Positions 57,001 through 64,000 of a stretch of DNA of 64,000 bases are shown one piece after another (the stretch's first letter is position 1; each line of letters begins with the position of its first letter). The stretch is from Adhaeribacter arboris (GTDB lineage Bacteria; Bacteroidota; Bacteroidia; Cytophagales; Hymenobacteraceae). Under the pieces are notes generated by a model that worked only from the letters and a program-made list of their open reading frames with translations, had not been told where the DNA came from and did not search any database. Location: assembly GCF_003023845.1 (NCBI RefSeq), contig NZ_PYFT01000001.1:4340001-4404000 (forward strand), written 5' to 3'. A program made the translations under genes and the position numbers.

Positions 57001-57483
57001 ATTATCACTGTTCACAGTAAAAGAAACTGCTTCCGTTCCGTTAAACCTAACGGAGGAGGCACCGGTAAAACTAGTACCAGTTATGGTAACTAAGGTACCG
57101 ATCGGGCCTGCTGTTGGACTTAAGCTAGTAATTCCGGGTATTACTTTAAATATTTGTGAGCTGACAACACTACCCAAACTGGTGGTTACAGTTATAGCCC
57201 CAGAAGTAGCACCAGGGGGTACAGTAGCGGTAATCCGGGTATTGTTAACCACTGTAAAATTAGTAGCTGGTACTCCGTTAAACGCTACCCCCGTGGTATT
57301 ACCTAAATTAGTGCCATTAATAGTTGCCGTTCCGTTTACTGCCGCGCCAGCAGCAGGAGTAATAGATGTAATAGTAGTCGTTTGCCCATTCGCAAACTTT
57401 GCCAACAAAGTAAAAACAAGTAGAAATAAACACCTTAATTTGAAAAGCTTCTTATTATTAAAGTTTTGGTAAATATTGCGCAT
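54091..57483 (-). CDS. Giant secreted IPT/TIG-domain protein with T9SS type A sorting signal
   Basis: About 1130 residues from ATG 57483 (an in-frame ATG at 57513 is possible); the shorter start puts the signal peptide, ending FANGQ, at a normal length. Residues ~35-290 hold at least three IPT/TIG Ig-like repeats (SITPAAGAAVNGTATINGTN, SLSPTAGPIGTLVTITGTSF, ASITGPGGISSAIIGNTITI). Residues ~290-850 are repetitive beta-rich sequence, Asn/Thr/Ser-rich, as in adhesins. PLPVELTYFNVVKKGQNAVLTW and a terminal YPNPV...TKIIKH region form the usual type A tail. Probably a surface adhesin; ligand unknown. Confidence 0.9.
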   Translation of the reverse strand: MRNIYQNFNNKKLFKLRCLFLLVFTLLAKFANGQTTTITSITPAAGAAVNGTATINGTNLGNTTGVAFNGVPATNFTVVNNTRITATVPPGATSGAITVTTSLGSVVSSQIFKVIPGITSLSPTAGPIGTLVTITGTSFTGASSVRFNGTEAVSFTVNSDNQITATVPVGTTVGRIAVTTPSGTGTSSTSVTFTPPPTIASITGPGGISSAIIGNTITINGTNFTSTATVTFTNKSGTPVTTTKTYVSSAQLTAIVPVGAVTGVVTVTNAAGSASASFTITNTTYTWNNTLTSWANPNSWTPARTAPSSNDLLIFEGAITNNPILDFASTSETIGYLSISSPTITFTVASDKSLIIDNDVAAGTTPDFVVSNGANLIVTNSANGADLIINITAGETGAITGTITFQSGASNFIAEHQLLATAGSLNFTGSGKFVAASTLSGSPFGTTSLGSVVFATGTTYSNQSGASPFGAASPDAVVIFNSNSTYSHEVNSAPDLIGRTFGNLIISNAPNASTAFNQTVAGSGNLVVKNNFTFNTPVATLIPTFNLNLDGNITISGILNVSRGTLNFNPATTSTVTLSNSISFAFNGILNFNNVSGVTNVKLNGVNRTISGTAGTFSLGANTILSIETGASITLSRNITGNGKIIVNGTVRTTNTNGLLGGTATSFANSLQSVTLNQGSTVEYTGTGAQTISSANYDNLTIAGNRPASAVIALPNTLKVAGTFTLAPAGSIPVYNTTNSTIEFNGGVQIIPNFNYNNVIISGTDDKVLGSDIIINGDLKMIANKVDATDFNLILGNNATIIGEAPGRYVVGKLSATRTINNTSSNFGGIGFIIGNGANTGNTTVSRIAGPNSSVLVEDKEGINRRWEVIPGNQPTSPVSVTLSWVADDDNGKDLTTARVWKTQGEDGTTFYDVSQVDQDASGRSISVTVSSFSTFTVSDRNNPLPVELTYFNVVKKGQNAVLTWQTATEKNNYGFGVEISSDAIHFEEVGFVKSLNPNATTLQNYEFTHRPAGTGTVYYRLKQTDWSGTSKYYGPKALRFDQASSTLLAYPNPVTDKEAEVTILADGMTKEKVTITVTDALGRVVSNQIMGPKLTQGEIKVNVSRLPVGVYFINATTPTQAAQTKIIKH

Positions 57484-57513
57484 ACTATAATTATGGTATT
57501 TGATTATTCTCAT

Positions 57514-57821
57514 CTAACAAGTACTTGCTAATTTTACATACTGTTCGTCTAGCTTTATACAATCGAACTGTATATAAGACAAAGGATACAGGATACTTGT
57601 AGATATAGATTAGTTTCTTGCTATCAAATATTGTAAAAATTTAATATTTAGGTAGAATAATTTCCTTTTTATTCTTCTTATTGTTCTTTAAGAAGAATAA
57701 AGAATACGCTAATTTAACTTTCTACGATTTGTTGTTCTTTACAGTCTCCTCTTTGATTCCTAGTTTTTGTAAAGTTTTATTAGCTAAATACAAATTTGCG
57801 GCTTTGAATAGTTATAAAAGT
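57514..57821. other. Intergenic region upstream of the IPT/TIG protein
   Basis: About 310 AT-rich bases with neither a credible ORF nor an RNA. It should contain the promoter of the minus-strand IPT/TIG gene, but I see no exact -7 match. Confidence 0.35.
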
Positions 57822-57856
57822 AAAAAGCTCTACGTGTTAACGAAGAGCTTTTTTGT
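57822..57856 (-). terminator. Terminator of the 78-residue protein gene
   Basis: AAAAAGCTCT (57822-57831) pairs with AGAGCTTTTT (57844-57853). T runs lie on both strands, so it may work in both directions. Confidence 0.8.
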
Positions 57857-57876
57857 TAGGCGGAAATAGTAGTTTA

Positions 57877-58113
57877 TTATCCGTAAGCCGGTTTGTCAAT
57901 ACTTGGTTTATTGGTATTCCGGTTCGGATGACTGCCTGGTGTTTGAGGAAGGTCTGGTTCCCCGTTTTCGTCGGTATACTTCTCGCCAAGCTCATCCATT
58001 GCCTTTAACGAGCTTTCGGCATCAATATCTTTCATTCCTCCAACACCTTCGCCAGCCGGGTCGCCCATTGGTCTTTTAGATTGCTTACTGGTATTATTAC
58101 TTTTGTACGGCAT
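57877..58113 (-). CDS. Small hydrophilic protein, function unknown
   Basis: 78 residues, no signal peptide, no hydrophobic core. Rich in Gly, Pro, Asp, Lys and Asn (PMGDPAGEGVGGMKDIDAESS, TPGSHPNRNTNKPS), so probably disordered. A GGAGG-like stretch precedes the ATG. It lies in a group with the acidic protein and a stress-type SDR enzyme, suggesting but not proving a stress-related role. Confidence 0.65.
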   Translation of the reverse strand: MPYKSNNTSKQSKRPMGDPAGEGVGGMKDIDAESSLKAMDELGEKYTDENGEPDLPQTPGSHPNRNTNKPSIDKPAYG

Positions 58114-58277
58114 AACTACCTCCTTCTTTAATATAAAATATATTTACTTTCCTTTAATTGCTGCTTAAGCATCCGCTGAGCTTATAAAAATAGCCAGCTC
58201 CCGTAAACTCAAGCTAATAAAACAAGCAAAACTGAATAGTATTCTGATGATAGTTTTTGTGCTTACAGGTTGTTTTC

Positions 58278-58787
58278 TTATAAACGATCATCATCGTCGT
58301 CGTCATCATCCTCGTCCAGATCCAGGTCATCCACGTCGTCATCGAAATCATCGTCTAAATCCGAATCAAAATCATCATCCGGTATTTCGCTGATGTCTAA
58401 ATCATCGTCGTCGAAATCGTCATCGGTATCTACATCGCTTAAATCATCATCGTCATCTAAATCATCGTCATCGCCAAGGGCGTAAATGGTTTGACCACGA
58501 TTTAATTGCTCGCTAGTTTGGATACCGTCGGTATGCGTGTTTACATCTTCGGTGTCTTCGTTTAAAGATAAAGCGGTACTTCCATTAGCCGAATCGGTAC
58601 CGTAGCCGTTACGACCATCCCGGTCGCCAAAGCCACCGCGGGCATGCTCATTTTTTGGTGGATCGGCCCCAGGAATAATATGCCCAGCATTCATTTCATC
58701 AAAATCAGTATCGGAGTCTAATACCCGAACTCTCCCGGAGCCGTTAGTCGTTTGGTCGCCCAAGGATTTGTTTGTTACAGTTGCCAT
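58278..58787 (-). CDS. Extremely acidic Asp-repeat protein
   Basis: 169 residues, no family recognised and no signal peptide. The N-terminal half is mixed polar (GHIIPGADPPKNEHARGGFG). The C-terminal ~65 residues are almost wholly Asp with scattered Leu, Ile, Val and Ser (runs such as DDDDLDDDDDLSDVD and LDEDDDDDDDD). Codons are GAT and GAC mixed, so this is protein-level selection rather than a simple trinucleotide expansion. It could bind cations or basic proteins; this is inference. The opposite strand gives a long Ser-rich shadow frame only. Confidence 0.75.
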   Translation of the reverse strand: MATVTNKSLGDQTTNGSGRVRVLDSDTDFDEMNAGHIIPGADPPKNEHARGGFGDRDGRNGYGTDSANGSTALSLNEDTEDVNTHTDGIQTSEQLNRGQTIYALGDDDDLDDDDDLSDVDTDDDFDDDDLDISEIPDDDFDSDLDDDFDDDVDDLDLDEDDDDDDDDRL

Positions 58788-58878
58788 TTTAAAATAGATT
58801 AAAGTTTTATAATTACGGAATACTCCTGTATGGATGGAGTATTTTACTGTTTTTTAGGGTTATGGGTTTAATAAAAAA

Positions 58879-59736
58879 TTAACCGGCTACAACTTCGCCG
58901 CCGTTTACGTGAATTACCTGGCCGGTAATGTACGAGCCATCTTCCGAAGCAAGGAACACGTAAGCCGGCGCTACTTCCGATGGTTGGCCGGCCCGGCCCA
59001 GAGGAGTATCGGAGCCAAAATCCGCAACTTTTTCGAGCGTTGCCGGAATAAGCGGGGTCCAGATAGGGCCGGGAGCTACAGCATTTACGCGTATTCCTTT
59101 CTCGGCCAAGTTCTGCGACAGCGAACGCGTGAAAGTAGTAATAGCGCCTTTAGTAGCCGAATAATCAATTAAATGGCTGCTGCCCCGGAAAGAAGTAACC
59201 GATGTGGTGTTAATAATGCTATCGCCTTTTTGCAAGTGGGGGATAGCGGCTTGAGCAATATAGAAATAAGCAAAAATATTAGTCCGGAAAGTAGCTTCCA
59301 GTTGCTCCTGGCTGATACTTTCGAGTTCTTTTTGTTCGTGTTGTTCTGCGGCATTATTTACCACAATATTCAGCTTACCCCCAAATTCGTCAACGGCTTG
59401 CTGCACCGCATTTTTACAGAAACTTTCTTCCCGTAGGTCGCCTTTAATCAACAGGCATTTACGGCCTTCGGCTTCAATTAAACGTTTGGTTTCGCGGGCA
59501 TCTTCGTTTTCGTCGAGGTAAACAATAGCTACATCGGCGCCTTCGCGGGCAAAATGCACGGCCACCGCACGACCAATACCGCTATCTCCGCCCGTAATAA
59601 AAGCGACTTTACCGGTTAGTTTATCACTTCCTTTGTAGTTATCCCGAATTATCTCTGGCTTCGGCGTCATTTTATACTCATCTCCGGGCTGGTCCGCCTG
59701 GTGCTGGTCCGGCTGAGAGGTGGGTTTGTTTTCCAT
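58879..59736 (-). CDS. SDR-family oxidoreductase (general-stress/glucose-dehydrogenase-like)
   Basis: 285 residues from ATG 59736; an upstream in-frame ATG at 59769 gives an unlikely extension. The N-terminal ~40 residues are polar (SQPDQHQADQPGDEYKM). Then a Rossmann fold: the NAD(P) site TGGDSGIGRAVAVHFA, NNAAEQHEQ, the catalytic Ser in INTTSVTSF and Tyr/Lys in YSATKGAI. This long-tailed subgroup includes YhdF/YdaD-like general stress proteins. Substrate unknown. Confidence 0.92.
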   Translation of the reverse strand: MENKPTSQPDQHQADQPGDEYKMTPKPEIIRDNYKGSDKLTGKVAFITGGDSGIGRAVAVHFAREGADVAIVYLDENEDARETKRLIEAEGRKCLLIKGDLREESFCKNAVQQAVDEFGGKLNIVVNNAAEQHEQKELESISQEQLEATFRTNIFAYFYIAQAAIPHLQKGDSIINTTSVTSFRGSSHLIDYSATKGAITTFTRSLSQNLAEKGIRVNAVAPGPIWTPLIPATLEKVADFGSDTPLGRAGQPSEVAPAYVFLASEDGSYITGQVIHVNGGEVVAG

Positions 59737-60006
59737 AGTTTTAGTTAAAAAGATCTGAACGAGAGCCATTCTATACGAAACCCTTTTATTGCAGTTCTAA
59801 AAATTTTAACTTCCGCTTAATTATTTAAAATTAACCGGGTAATTAGGTTTAAAAGCGGCTATTCTTAGTACGTAAATGCCATTGAAATTATTTACCTGGC
59901 TTACAAAATTACAAGTAAATAGTTGCCAAAAGCTTAGTTTTTTAAGTTAGGCCTAACCCGTTAAAGTTTAAAATTGAATAGTTGTATATTTAAAACAAGA
60001 ATTATT

Positions 60007-60261
60007 ATGTGGCAGGAATCAGATAATCGCTTAAAAAAGACCCTCCGGTTTCCGGATTTTAAAACGGCTTTTGCTTTTATGACCCAGGTAGCCGCAGTTG
60101 CCGAAGAAATGGACCATCACCCGGAGTGGCGTAATATGTACAATGTGGTGCATTTTGAGCTCTATACGTATGATGCCGGCAACACCGTAACCAAACGCGA
60201 CCATAAATTAGCCCAGCGCATTGATGAAATAGCTGCTACTTTTGGCGCTAATCAGGAGTAA
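60007..60261 (+). CDS. phhB: Pterin-4a-carbinolamine dehydratase
   Basis: 84 residues from ATG 60007; an upstream ATG at 59974 is in frame but unlikely. The active-site motif EMDHHPEWRNMYNVVHFEL is complete. Dehydrates 4a-hydroxytetrahydrobiopterin to recycle pterin cofactors of aromatic amino acid hydroxylases, or acts in molybdopterin/folate-related steps. No hydroxylase is nearby. Confidence 0.93.
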   Translation: MWQESDNRLKKTLRFPDFKTAFAFMTQVAAVAEEMDHHPEWRNMYNVVHFELYTYDAGNTVTKRDHKLAQRIDEIAATFGANQE

Positions 60262-60337
60262 GCAGCTATACATTTTGCTTTAAAGACACTCCTTACTTAA
60301 TCCCTTAAAACCTTTTACTTACTTAAGTCAAATTACC

Positions 60338-60345
60338 TACCTTTG
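60338..60345 (+). promoter_or_regulatory. -7 promoter box of rsmI
   Basis: TACCTTTG is an exact TAnnTTTG match ending 4 bases before the rsmI ATG, implying a very short leader, as at gpmI. Confidence 0.5.
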
Positions 60346-60349
60346 CGGC

Positions 60350-61036
60350 ATGGCTACTACCAACGAAACTAGGCTGTACCTGGTGCCTACGCCCATCGGG
60401 AACCTCGAAGATATTACCCTGCGGGCTATCCGGATATTGAAAGAAGTAGATACCATTCTGGCCGAAGATACCCGCACCAGTGGCAAATTACTCCAGCACC
60501 TGGGTATCGAAAAACGGATGCACAGCCATCACTTGCATAACGAGCACAAAGCGGCCAGTCACTTGGTACAACGCTTACTCGACGGCGAAAAAATGGCTTT
60601 GATTTCGGATGCGGGCACTCCGGCTATTTCGGATCCGGGTTTTTTACTAGTGCGCGAATGCCTGAAAAGCGGCGTAGCCGTAGAATGTTTGCCTGGTCCA
60701 ACCGCCTTTGTGCCTGCCCTAGTAAAATCGGGTTTTAGCACCGACCGCTTTACCTTCGAAGGATTTTTACCTATAAAAAAAGGCCGGCAAACCCGGCTGC
60801 AAAGCCTAAGCACCGAAGAACGTACCCTAATTTTTTACGAGTCGCCGCACCGTATACTAAAAACGCTGGAACAATTTAAGGAAACTTTCGGGGAGGGGCG
60901 GATGGTGTCGGTATCGCGGGAGCTAACCAAATTGTTTGAAGAAACAATAACGGGCACCTTAACCGAGGTATTAGCTATTTTTCAGCAAAAATCCATTAAG
61001 GGCGAATTTGTAATTGTGCTGGAAGGATTGAAATAA
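60350..61036 (+). CDS. rsmI: 16S rRNA (cytidine(1402)-2'-O)-methyltransferase
   Basis: 228 residues. Tetrapyrrole-methylase fold: LVPTPIGNLEDITLRA at the N-terminus, VDTILAEDTRTSGKLL, SDAGTPAISDPG and LPGPTAFVPAL. It methylates the ribose of C1402 in the ribosomal decoding centre. Slightly shorter than the E. coli enzyme (lacks the C-terminal extension), as in many Bacteroidota. Confidence 0.96.
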   Translation: MATTNETRLYLVPTPIGNLEDITLRAIRILKEVDTILAEDTRTSGKLLQHLGIEKRMHSHHLHNEHKAASHLVQRLLDGEKMALISDAGTPAISDPGFLLVRECLKSGVAVECLPGPTAFVPALVKSGFSTDRFTFEGFLPIKKGRQTRLQSLSTEERTLIFYESPHRILKTLEQFKETFGEGRMVSVSRELTKLFEETITGTLTEVLAIFQQKSIKGEFVIVLEGLK

Positions 61037-61058
61037 CGTAGTTGGCCCAAATGAAGAG

Positions 61059-61511
61059 ATGATAGAAAAGCACTTTATTAGTCCATGGGGATTTGGGAAT
61101 AATGACAAACAGATGTTTTCTCCTGATAAACAAAATAGAATCGAATACTTTGATTTAATTGAATTTGTAATGGGGAGCCCTCTGGCAGGTGAGTGTTACT
61201 GGGTGGATAGGAACAGTAAAATGTATTTGATTAATAAGCTGTGTGCTGGACCTCCAATATGGAATACTGAAGGAAATAAAGTAGCCTTGCCAGTTTGGAA
61301 GCGTACATTGCTGAAAGGCACCATCCAGAAACTTACTATTGTAGATATAATTAAAAATGAGTTGACACTGTATAAGAAAATATTTCGGGTACTTGACTTA
61401 AAAACTTTCGATAAAAACTTAGTTACTGGTATTGATAGTCCTATCCATAATCCTATAGCATTTCAATTTGATTTGAATCAAGAAGAAGTAGAAAAAACAA
61501 AAAGAATATAA
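61059..61511 (+). CDS. Orphan hypothetical protein in an AT-rich patch
   Basis: 150 residues, no family recognised. Soluble, mixed alpha/beta character (EYFDLIEFVMGSPLAGE, CAGPPIWNTEGNKVALPVW, LTIVDIIKNELTLYKK). Its base composition and codon use (many A/T-ending codons) differ clearly from rsmI before it. With the toxin-antitoxin remnant behind it, this suggests acquired DNA. A role as an immunity or accessory protein is only speculation. Confidence 0.65.
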   Translation: MIEKHFISPWGFGNNDKQMFSPDKQNRIEYFDLIEFVMGSPLAGECYWVDRNSKMYLINKLCAGPPIWNTEGNKVALPVWKRTLLKGTIQKLTIVDIIKNELTLYKKIFRVLDLKTFDKNLVTGIDSPIHNPIAFQFDLNQEEVEKTKRI

Positions 61512-61616
61512 AATCAACCCTTTGCTACGTTGCGGGCTTGGCATAAAGGCGGCCGTTAGCGAAAATACCAGAAATATTCATTTAAATAAAATTGTCTGAT
61601 CTGAAAATAGAAACGT

Positions 61617-61859
61617 ATGGGGAGTTTATCAATGAGTAATAAAGCCTTGGATAAGTACTTTGGAATTTTGAATCGGCTTGATAATAACGCAAAGAAAAAG
61701 CTAATAATTAAGCTTACAAAATCACTTGATTTTGAGGAGAAAGCTACTGATTTGAAAACAATGTTTGGTGCATGGGAAGATTCACGGGATTCAGATAAAA
61801 TAATTAAGGAAATTGAAGAAGCAAGAATAAATAAAGGATTAATCGAAAGCTTCGAATGA
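61617..61859 (+). CDS. VapB-like antitoxin of a VapBC pair
   Basis: 80 residues. KALDKYFGILNRLDNNAKKKLIIKLTKSL is the N-terminal part, then MFGAWEDSRDSDKIIKEIEEARI, a pattern seen in Bacteroidota antitoxins preceding PIN-domain toxins. Its TGA stop overlaps the toxin ATG (ATGA, 61856-61859), the classical coupled arrangement. It appears intact while its toxin is broken. It would bind and neutralise VapC and autoregulate the operon. Confidence 0.82.
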   Translation: MGSLSMSNKALDKYFGILNRLDNNAKKKLIIKLTKSLDFEEKATDLKTMFGAWEDSRDSDKIIKEIEEARINKGLIESFE

Positions 61860-62242
61860 AATACCTGCTTGATACGAATATTTGTATTCATTTTTTTCGC
61901 GGAAAATTTAATCTCTACGAAATTTTAAAGAAGTAGGCATTTATAATTGTGCTATTTCTGAAATCACACTAGCTGAATTGGTTTTTGGCGCCGAAAATAG
62001 CTCTAATCCTAAGAAAAATTTTGACTTAATCGAAAGTTTTTCAGCTCAGGTAATGATTTTACCTATCCTGAATGCCATCTACATTTATGGTAGAGTAAAA
62101 GGCGCGACTTAGAGCTTTGGGTAAAATGATCAGCGATTTTGATCTCTTAATCGGTAGCACAGCCGTTGAAAAAGATTTAATAATGGTAACAGAAAATGTT
62201 CCGGAATTCGAGCGAATTGCAGGAATTAAGATTGAGAATTAG
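61856..62242 (+). pseudogene. VapC PIN-domain toxin, broken by two compensating frameshifts
   Basis: ATG 61856 opens with MKYLLDTNICIHFFRG, the PIN-domain start with its first catalytic Asp, but hits TAG at 61934. Restoring one base near 61932 continues in frame as VGIYNCAISEITLAELVFGAE (second acidic residue) to IYIYGRVK. An extra base near 62101 then shifts back to the original frame, giving ARLRALGKMISDFDLLIGSTA with the later catalytic Asp residues, and stops at 62240-62242. All PIN motifs are present but no frame covers them. The toxin should be inactive unless the breaks are sequencing errors. Confidence 0.82.
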
Positions 62243-62447
62243 ATAATAAGATAAAAATGGCACCTCCCTAATACTGTATTTAGCTTAGTTTAGCAACATT
62301 CAGAATCTCAGTTTATTAATTATTACTATTCAGGCTATTCTATACTAAAGCTACCATAAGCTAAATACTTAATTGATAAGATAAATCCGAAAATTTAATT
62401 ACTCCTATTTGCGTTATCTTTTTCGTTTACTTTTGATTACTAACTAC

Positions 62448-63677
62448 ATGGTCTCATTCCGCTTTCTGTTGTTTAAGTGGTTGCTTTTAGTTTTACTTCT
62501 TTGGGGCTTGGGTAACCAGCCGACGGTAGCGCAAAATTTATCTCCGCAGGCCCGTATTAGCTTAATTACCTGTTCACCCGGCGACGAATTGTATTCGATG
62601 TACGGACACAGCGCTATCCGGGTAGCCGATCCCGCTTACGGCATCGATTACGTTTTTAACTACGGCACTTTTGACTTTAGCACCCCTAACTTTTACCCCA
62701 AATTTGTAATGGGTAAACTTAAGTACAAACTAGCAGTATCTAATTTTTCAGATTTTCTGGCGGCTTACCAATATTATAACCGGTTGGTTTACGAGCAAGT
62801 ACTAAACTTAACCGCTCCTCAAAAAAACAATGTATTCCGGTTTTTACAAACCAACTATTTGCCCGAAAACCGCGAATATTATTATGATTTCTTCTTTGAT
62901 AACTGTGCTACCCGCATCCGGGATGTATTTCAAAAAACATTGGGTGATACCTTAAAATTTAATCCTGCATTAAATCAGAAAAAGCAAAGTTTCCGGCAGA
63001 TTGTGGGTATTTACCAAAACCCTTTTCCGTGGGCTGATTTTGGCGTAGACCTAGCGATGGGGGAAGCCAGTGACCGGCAAGCAACGGCATCGGAATATAT
63101 GTTTATCCCGGATTACCTGCAAGAAGGATTCGCGAAAGCTACGGTACAAAATAAGAATGATAAAGCTCCGTTCGCCCAACCTGTTACTACTCTTTTCAAG
63201 GCTAATTCGCCGGTTTCTGTACTTGGGCCTCTCCGGCCGGGTATTGTTTGCTGGGCTTTATTTAGTTTAGGCGCGTTTCTTACTTGGTGGCAATGGCGGC
63301 AGAAATACGCAGATTATAGCTTTGATGCGGTATTTTTCGGTGTAATTGGTGTATTAGGCTTTGTTTTATTATTTCTAACTACGAGCAGCGAGTATAAAGC
63401 TTTTGCCAAAAACTTAAATTTACTCTGGGCCATTCCGCTGCATTTGCCGGTAGCCTTTTTATTGCTGCGCCAAAAGCCGTGGAGATTTATAAAAATCTAC
63501 TTTTTGATTACCGCCATTTTAATGGCGGCAATACTTATTTTTTGGCGGTTGTTACCGCAGGAGTATCATCCGGCCTTCTTCCCGGTTGTATTGCTGTTAG
63601 GCTTACGGGCGGGTTATATTTATTTCACGCAAAAGTTTTCCATTCATAAGCGCGCTCCACAACGAGTAAGCTATTAG
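62448..63677 (+). CDS. DUF4105 family membrane protein (Lnb-like, lipoprotein N-acylation)
   Basis: 409 residues from ATG 62448 (TTG 62409 in frame upstream). Signal region ends near residue 30 (TVAQ). The periplasmic DUF4105 domain shows LITCSPGDELYSMYGHSAIRV, YNYGTFDF-type and FFDNCATRIRDVF motifs; the Cys in NCATR and an upstream His (GHSA) fit the proposed catalytic residues of Lnb, which transfers an acyl chain to the lipoprotein N-terminus. Residues ~260-400 carry about five transmembrane helices. Family link is clear. The precise function is by homology. Confidence 0.88.
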   Translation: MVSFRFLLFKWLLLVLLLWGLGNQPTVAQNLSPQARISLITCSPGDELYSMYGHSAIRVADPAYGIDYVFNYGTFDFSTPNFYPKFVMGKLKYKLAVSNFSDFLAAYQYYNRLVYEQVLNLTAPQKNNVFRFLQTNYLPENREYYYDFFFDNCATRIRDVFQKTLGDTLKFNPALNQKKQSFRQIVGIYQNPFPWADFGVDLAMGEASDRQATASEYMFIPDYLQEGFAKATVQNKNDKAPFAQPVTTLFKANSPVSVLGPLRPGIVCWALFSLGAFLTWWQWRQKYADYSFDAVFFGVIGVLGFVLLFLTTSSEYKAFAKNLNLLWAIPLHLPVAFLLLRQKPWRFIKIYFLITAILMAAILIFWRLLPQEYHPAFFPVVLLLGLRAGYIYFTQKFSIHKRAPQRVSY

Positions 63678-63784
63678 TATTAAATTTAAAAATCGATACC
63701 TGTTTTTCCGTTAGTATTTGTCATCTTTGCGGCATTTAGCTTAAGTTGCCGCCATAATTTGTTTTCCGTTTAAATAATTACGTT

Positions 63785-64000
63785 ATGCTGCTTTCTGAAC
63801 TTTGTCAAAAAGTAATTGCCATCACTAAAAGTACCGGCGCTTTTATTCGCACCGAAGCCCAATCGTTCGACCGTAACCGGATTGAGCATAAAGGATTAAA
63901 TGATTTGGTTTCGTACGTGGATAAACAAGCCGAAGAACAACTGGTAAAAGGGTTGCAGCAACTATTACCGGAAGCCGGTTTTATTACCGAAGAAGGCACC
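63785..64000 (+). CDS. Inositol monophosphatase-family protein, N-terminal part
   Basis: 72 residues to the right window edge. The N-terminal helical part VIAITKSTGAFIRTEA and NDLVSYVDKQAEEQLVKGL, followed by GFITEEGT, matches the start of SuhB/IMPase/CysQ-type phosphatases, including the Glu-Glu metal site (ITEEGT). Substrate (inositol phosphate, PAP or others) cannot be decided from this part. CATCTTTG at 63722-63729 is a near -7 match upstream. Confidence 0.85.
   Translation, partial: MLLSELCQKVIAITKSTGAFIRTEAQSFDRNRIEHKGLNDLVSYVDKQAEEQLVKGLQQLLPEAGFITEEGT

Noticed and set aside
54755-57472. Several plus-strand Val/Thr/Pro-rich frames inside the IPT/TIG gene
   Set aside because: They are mirror frames of the repetitive Thr/Ser/Gly-rich minus-strand protein and lack starts, conservation patterns or their own control signals.
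58270-58485. Plus-strand Ser-rich frame
   Set aside because: It is the antisense shadow of the Asp-rich gene: GAT/GAC codons read backward give ATC/GTC or, in this frame, TCA/TCG/TCC serine codons.
61520-61575. Integron attC-like site near GGCGGCCGTTAGCG
   Set aside because: The core sites do not fit the GTTRRRY consensus and there is no integrase or paired arm.
61556-61891. Minus-strand frame across the vapB region
   Set aside because: It is antisense to vapB and the start of vapC, whose motifs are clear on the plus strand.
1-64000. CRISPR array, prophage or complete insertion sequence
   Set aside because: No regularly spaced direct repeats, phage structural genes or transposase frames were found.

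Overview
This window looks like chromosomal DNA from a Cytophagales-type Bacteroidota, resembling Hymenobacteraceae/Adhaeribacter (genus inferred, not proven). Supporting signs are a SusC/SusD pair, secretion-system type 9 (T9SS) sorting tails of types A and B, Bacteroidota-style -7 boxes (TAnnTTTG) before several genes, GTG/TTG starts without clear Shine-Dalgarno sites, and carotenoid genes of the CruF/CrtD kind. No rRNA, tRNA, CRISPR array, intact insertion sequence or prophage was seen.

Layout. 1-14.6 kb: msrA (cut by the left edge), an Hsp20-like protein, a fungal-type cytosine deaminase, an RlpA lipoprotein, a 1254-residue T9SS type B surface protein, a methyltransferase-ZIP transporter operon, two small lipoproteins, a YcxB-like protein, nadC, a DUF4783 protein and gpmI. 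14.7-17.8 kb: a sugar MFS transporter and a secreted M43 metalloprotease. 17.9-24.6 kb: a sulfur-assimilation locus with two tandem Cys-codon-rich leader ORFs, each followed by an intrinsic terminator, then siroheme sulfite reductase, a siroheme synthase-TSUP transporter fusion, metZ and a PhzF-family gene. 25.2-32.5 kb: a SusC-SusD-zinc metallohydrolase-DUF4302 uptake locus. 32.7-36.1 kb: exported superoxide dismutase, a 2OG-Fe(II) dioxygenase and chrA. 36.1-49.4 kb, mostly minus strand: YjbQ, a beta-helix lipoprotein, prfA, cruF/crtD, an SNF2 helicase, a LolC/E-type permease, a methyltransferase and rbfA. 49.6-57.5 kb: a frameshifted membrane protein, rpiB, tatC, glyA and a giant IPT/TIG T9SS cargo protein. 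57.8-61.0 kb: an acidic protein, an SDR enzyme, pterin dehydratase and rsmI. 61.0-62.3 kb: an AT-rich patch with an orphan gene and a vapB-vapC pair whose toxin is broken. The window ends with an Lnb-like DUF4105 protein and the start of an inositol-monophosphatase-family gene.

The most interesting element is 17.95-18.27 kb. Two tiny ORFs carry 5 and 6 Cys codons directly before sulfite reductase. Each ends in a segment that can pair with the 5' arm of the terminator behind it. For the first, a 13-bp antiterminator competes with a 15-bp terminator. This is the layout expected of cysteine-responsive, ribosome-mediated attenuation, here in two copies in series.

Several intergenic regions hold dispersed repeat families: a 45-bp inverted pair at 20.45/20.65 kb, AAGTTG-type arrays touching gene 3' ends, CCATGG-centred repeats running into the start of chrA, and a 24-bp perfect inverted repeat at 49.5/49.6 kb.
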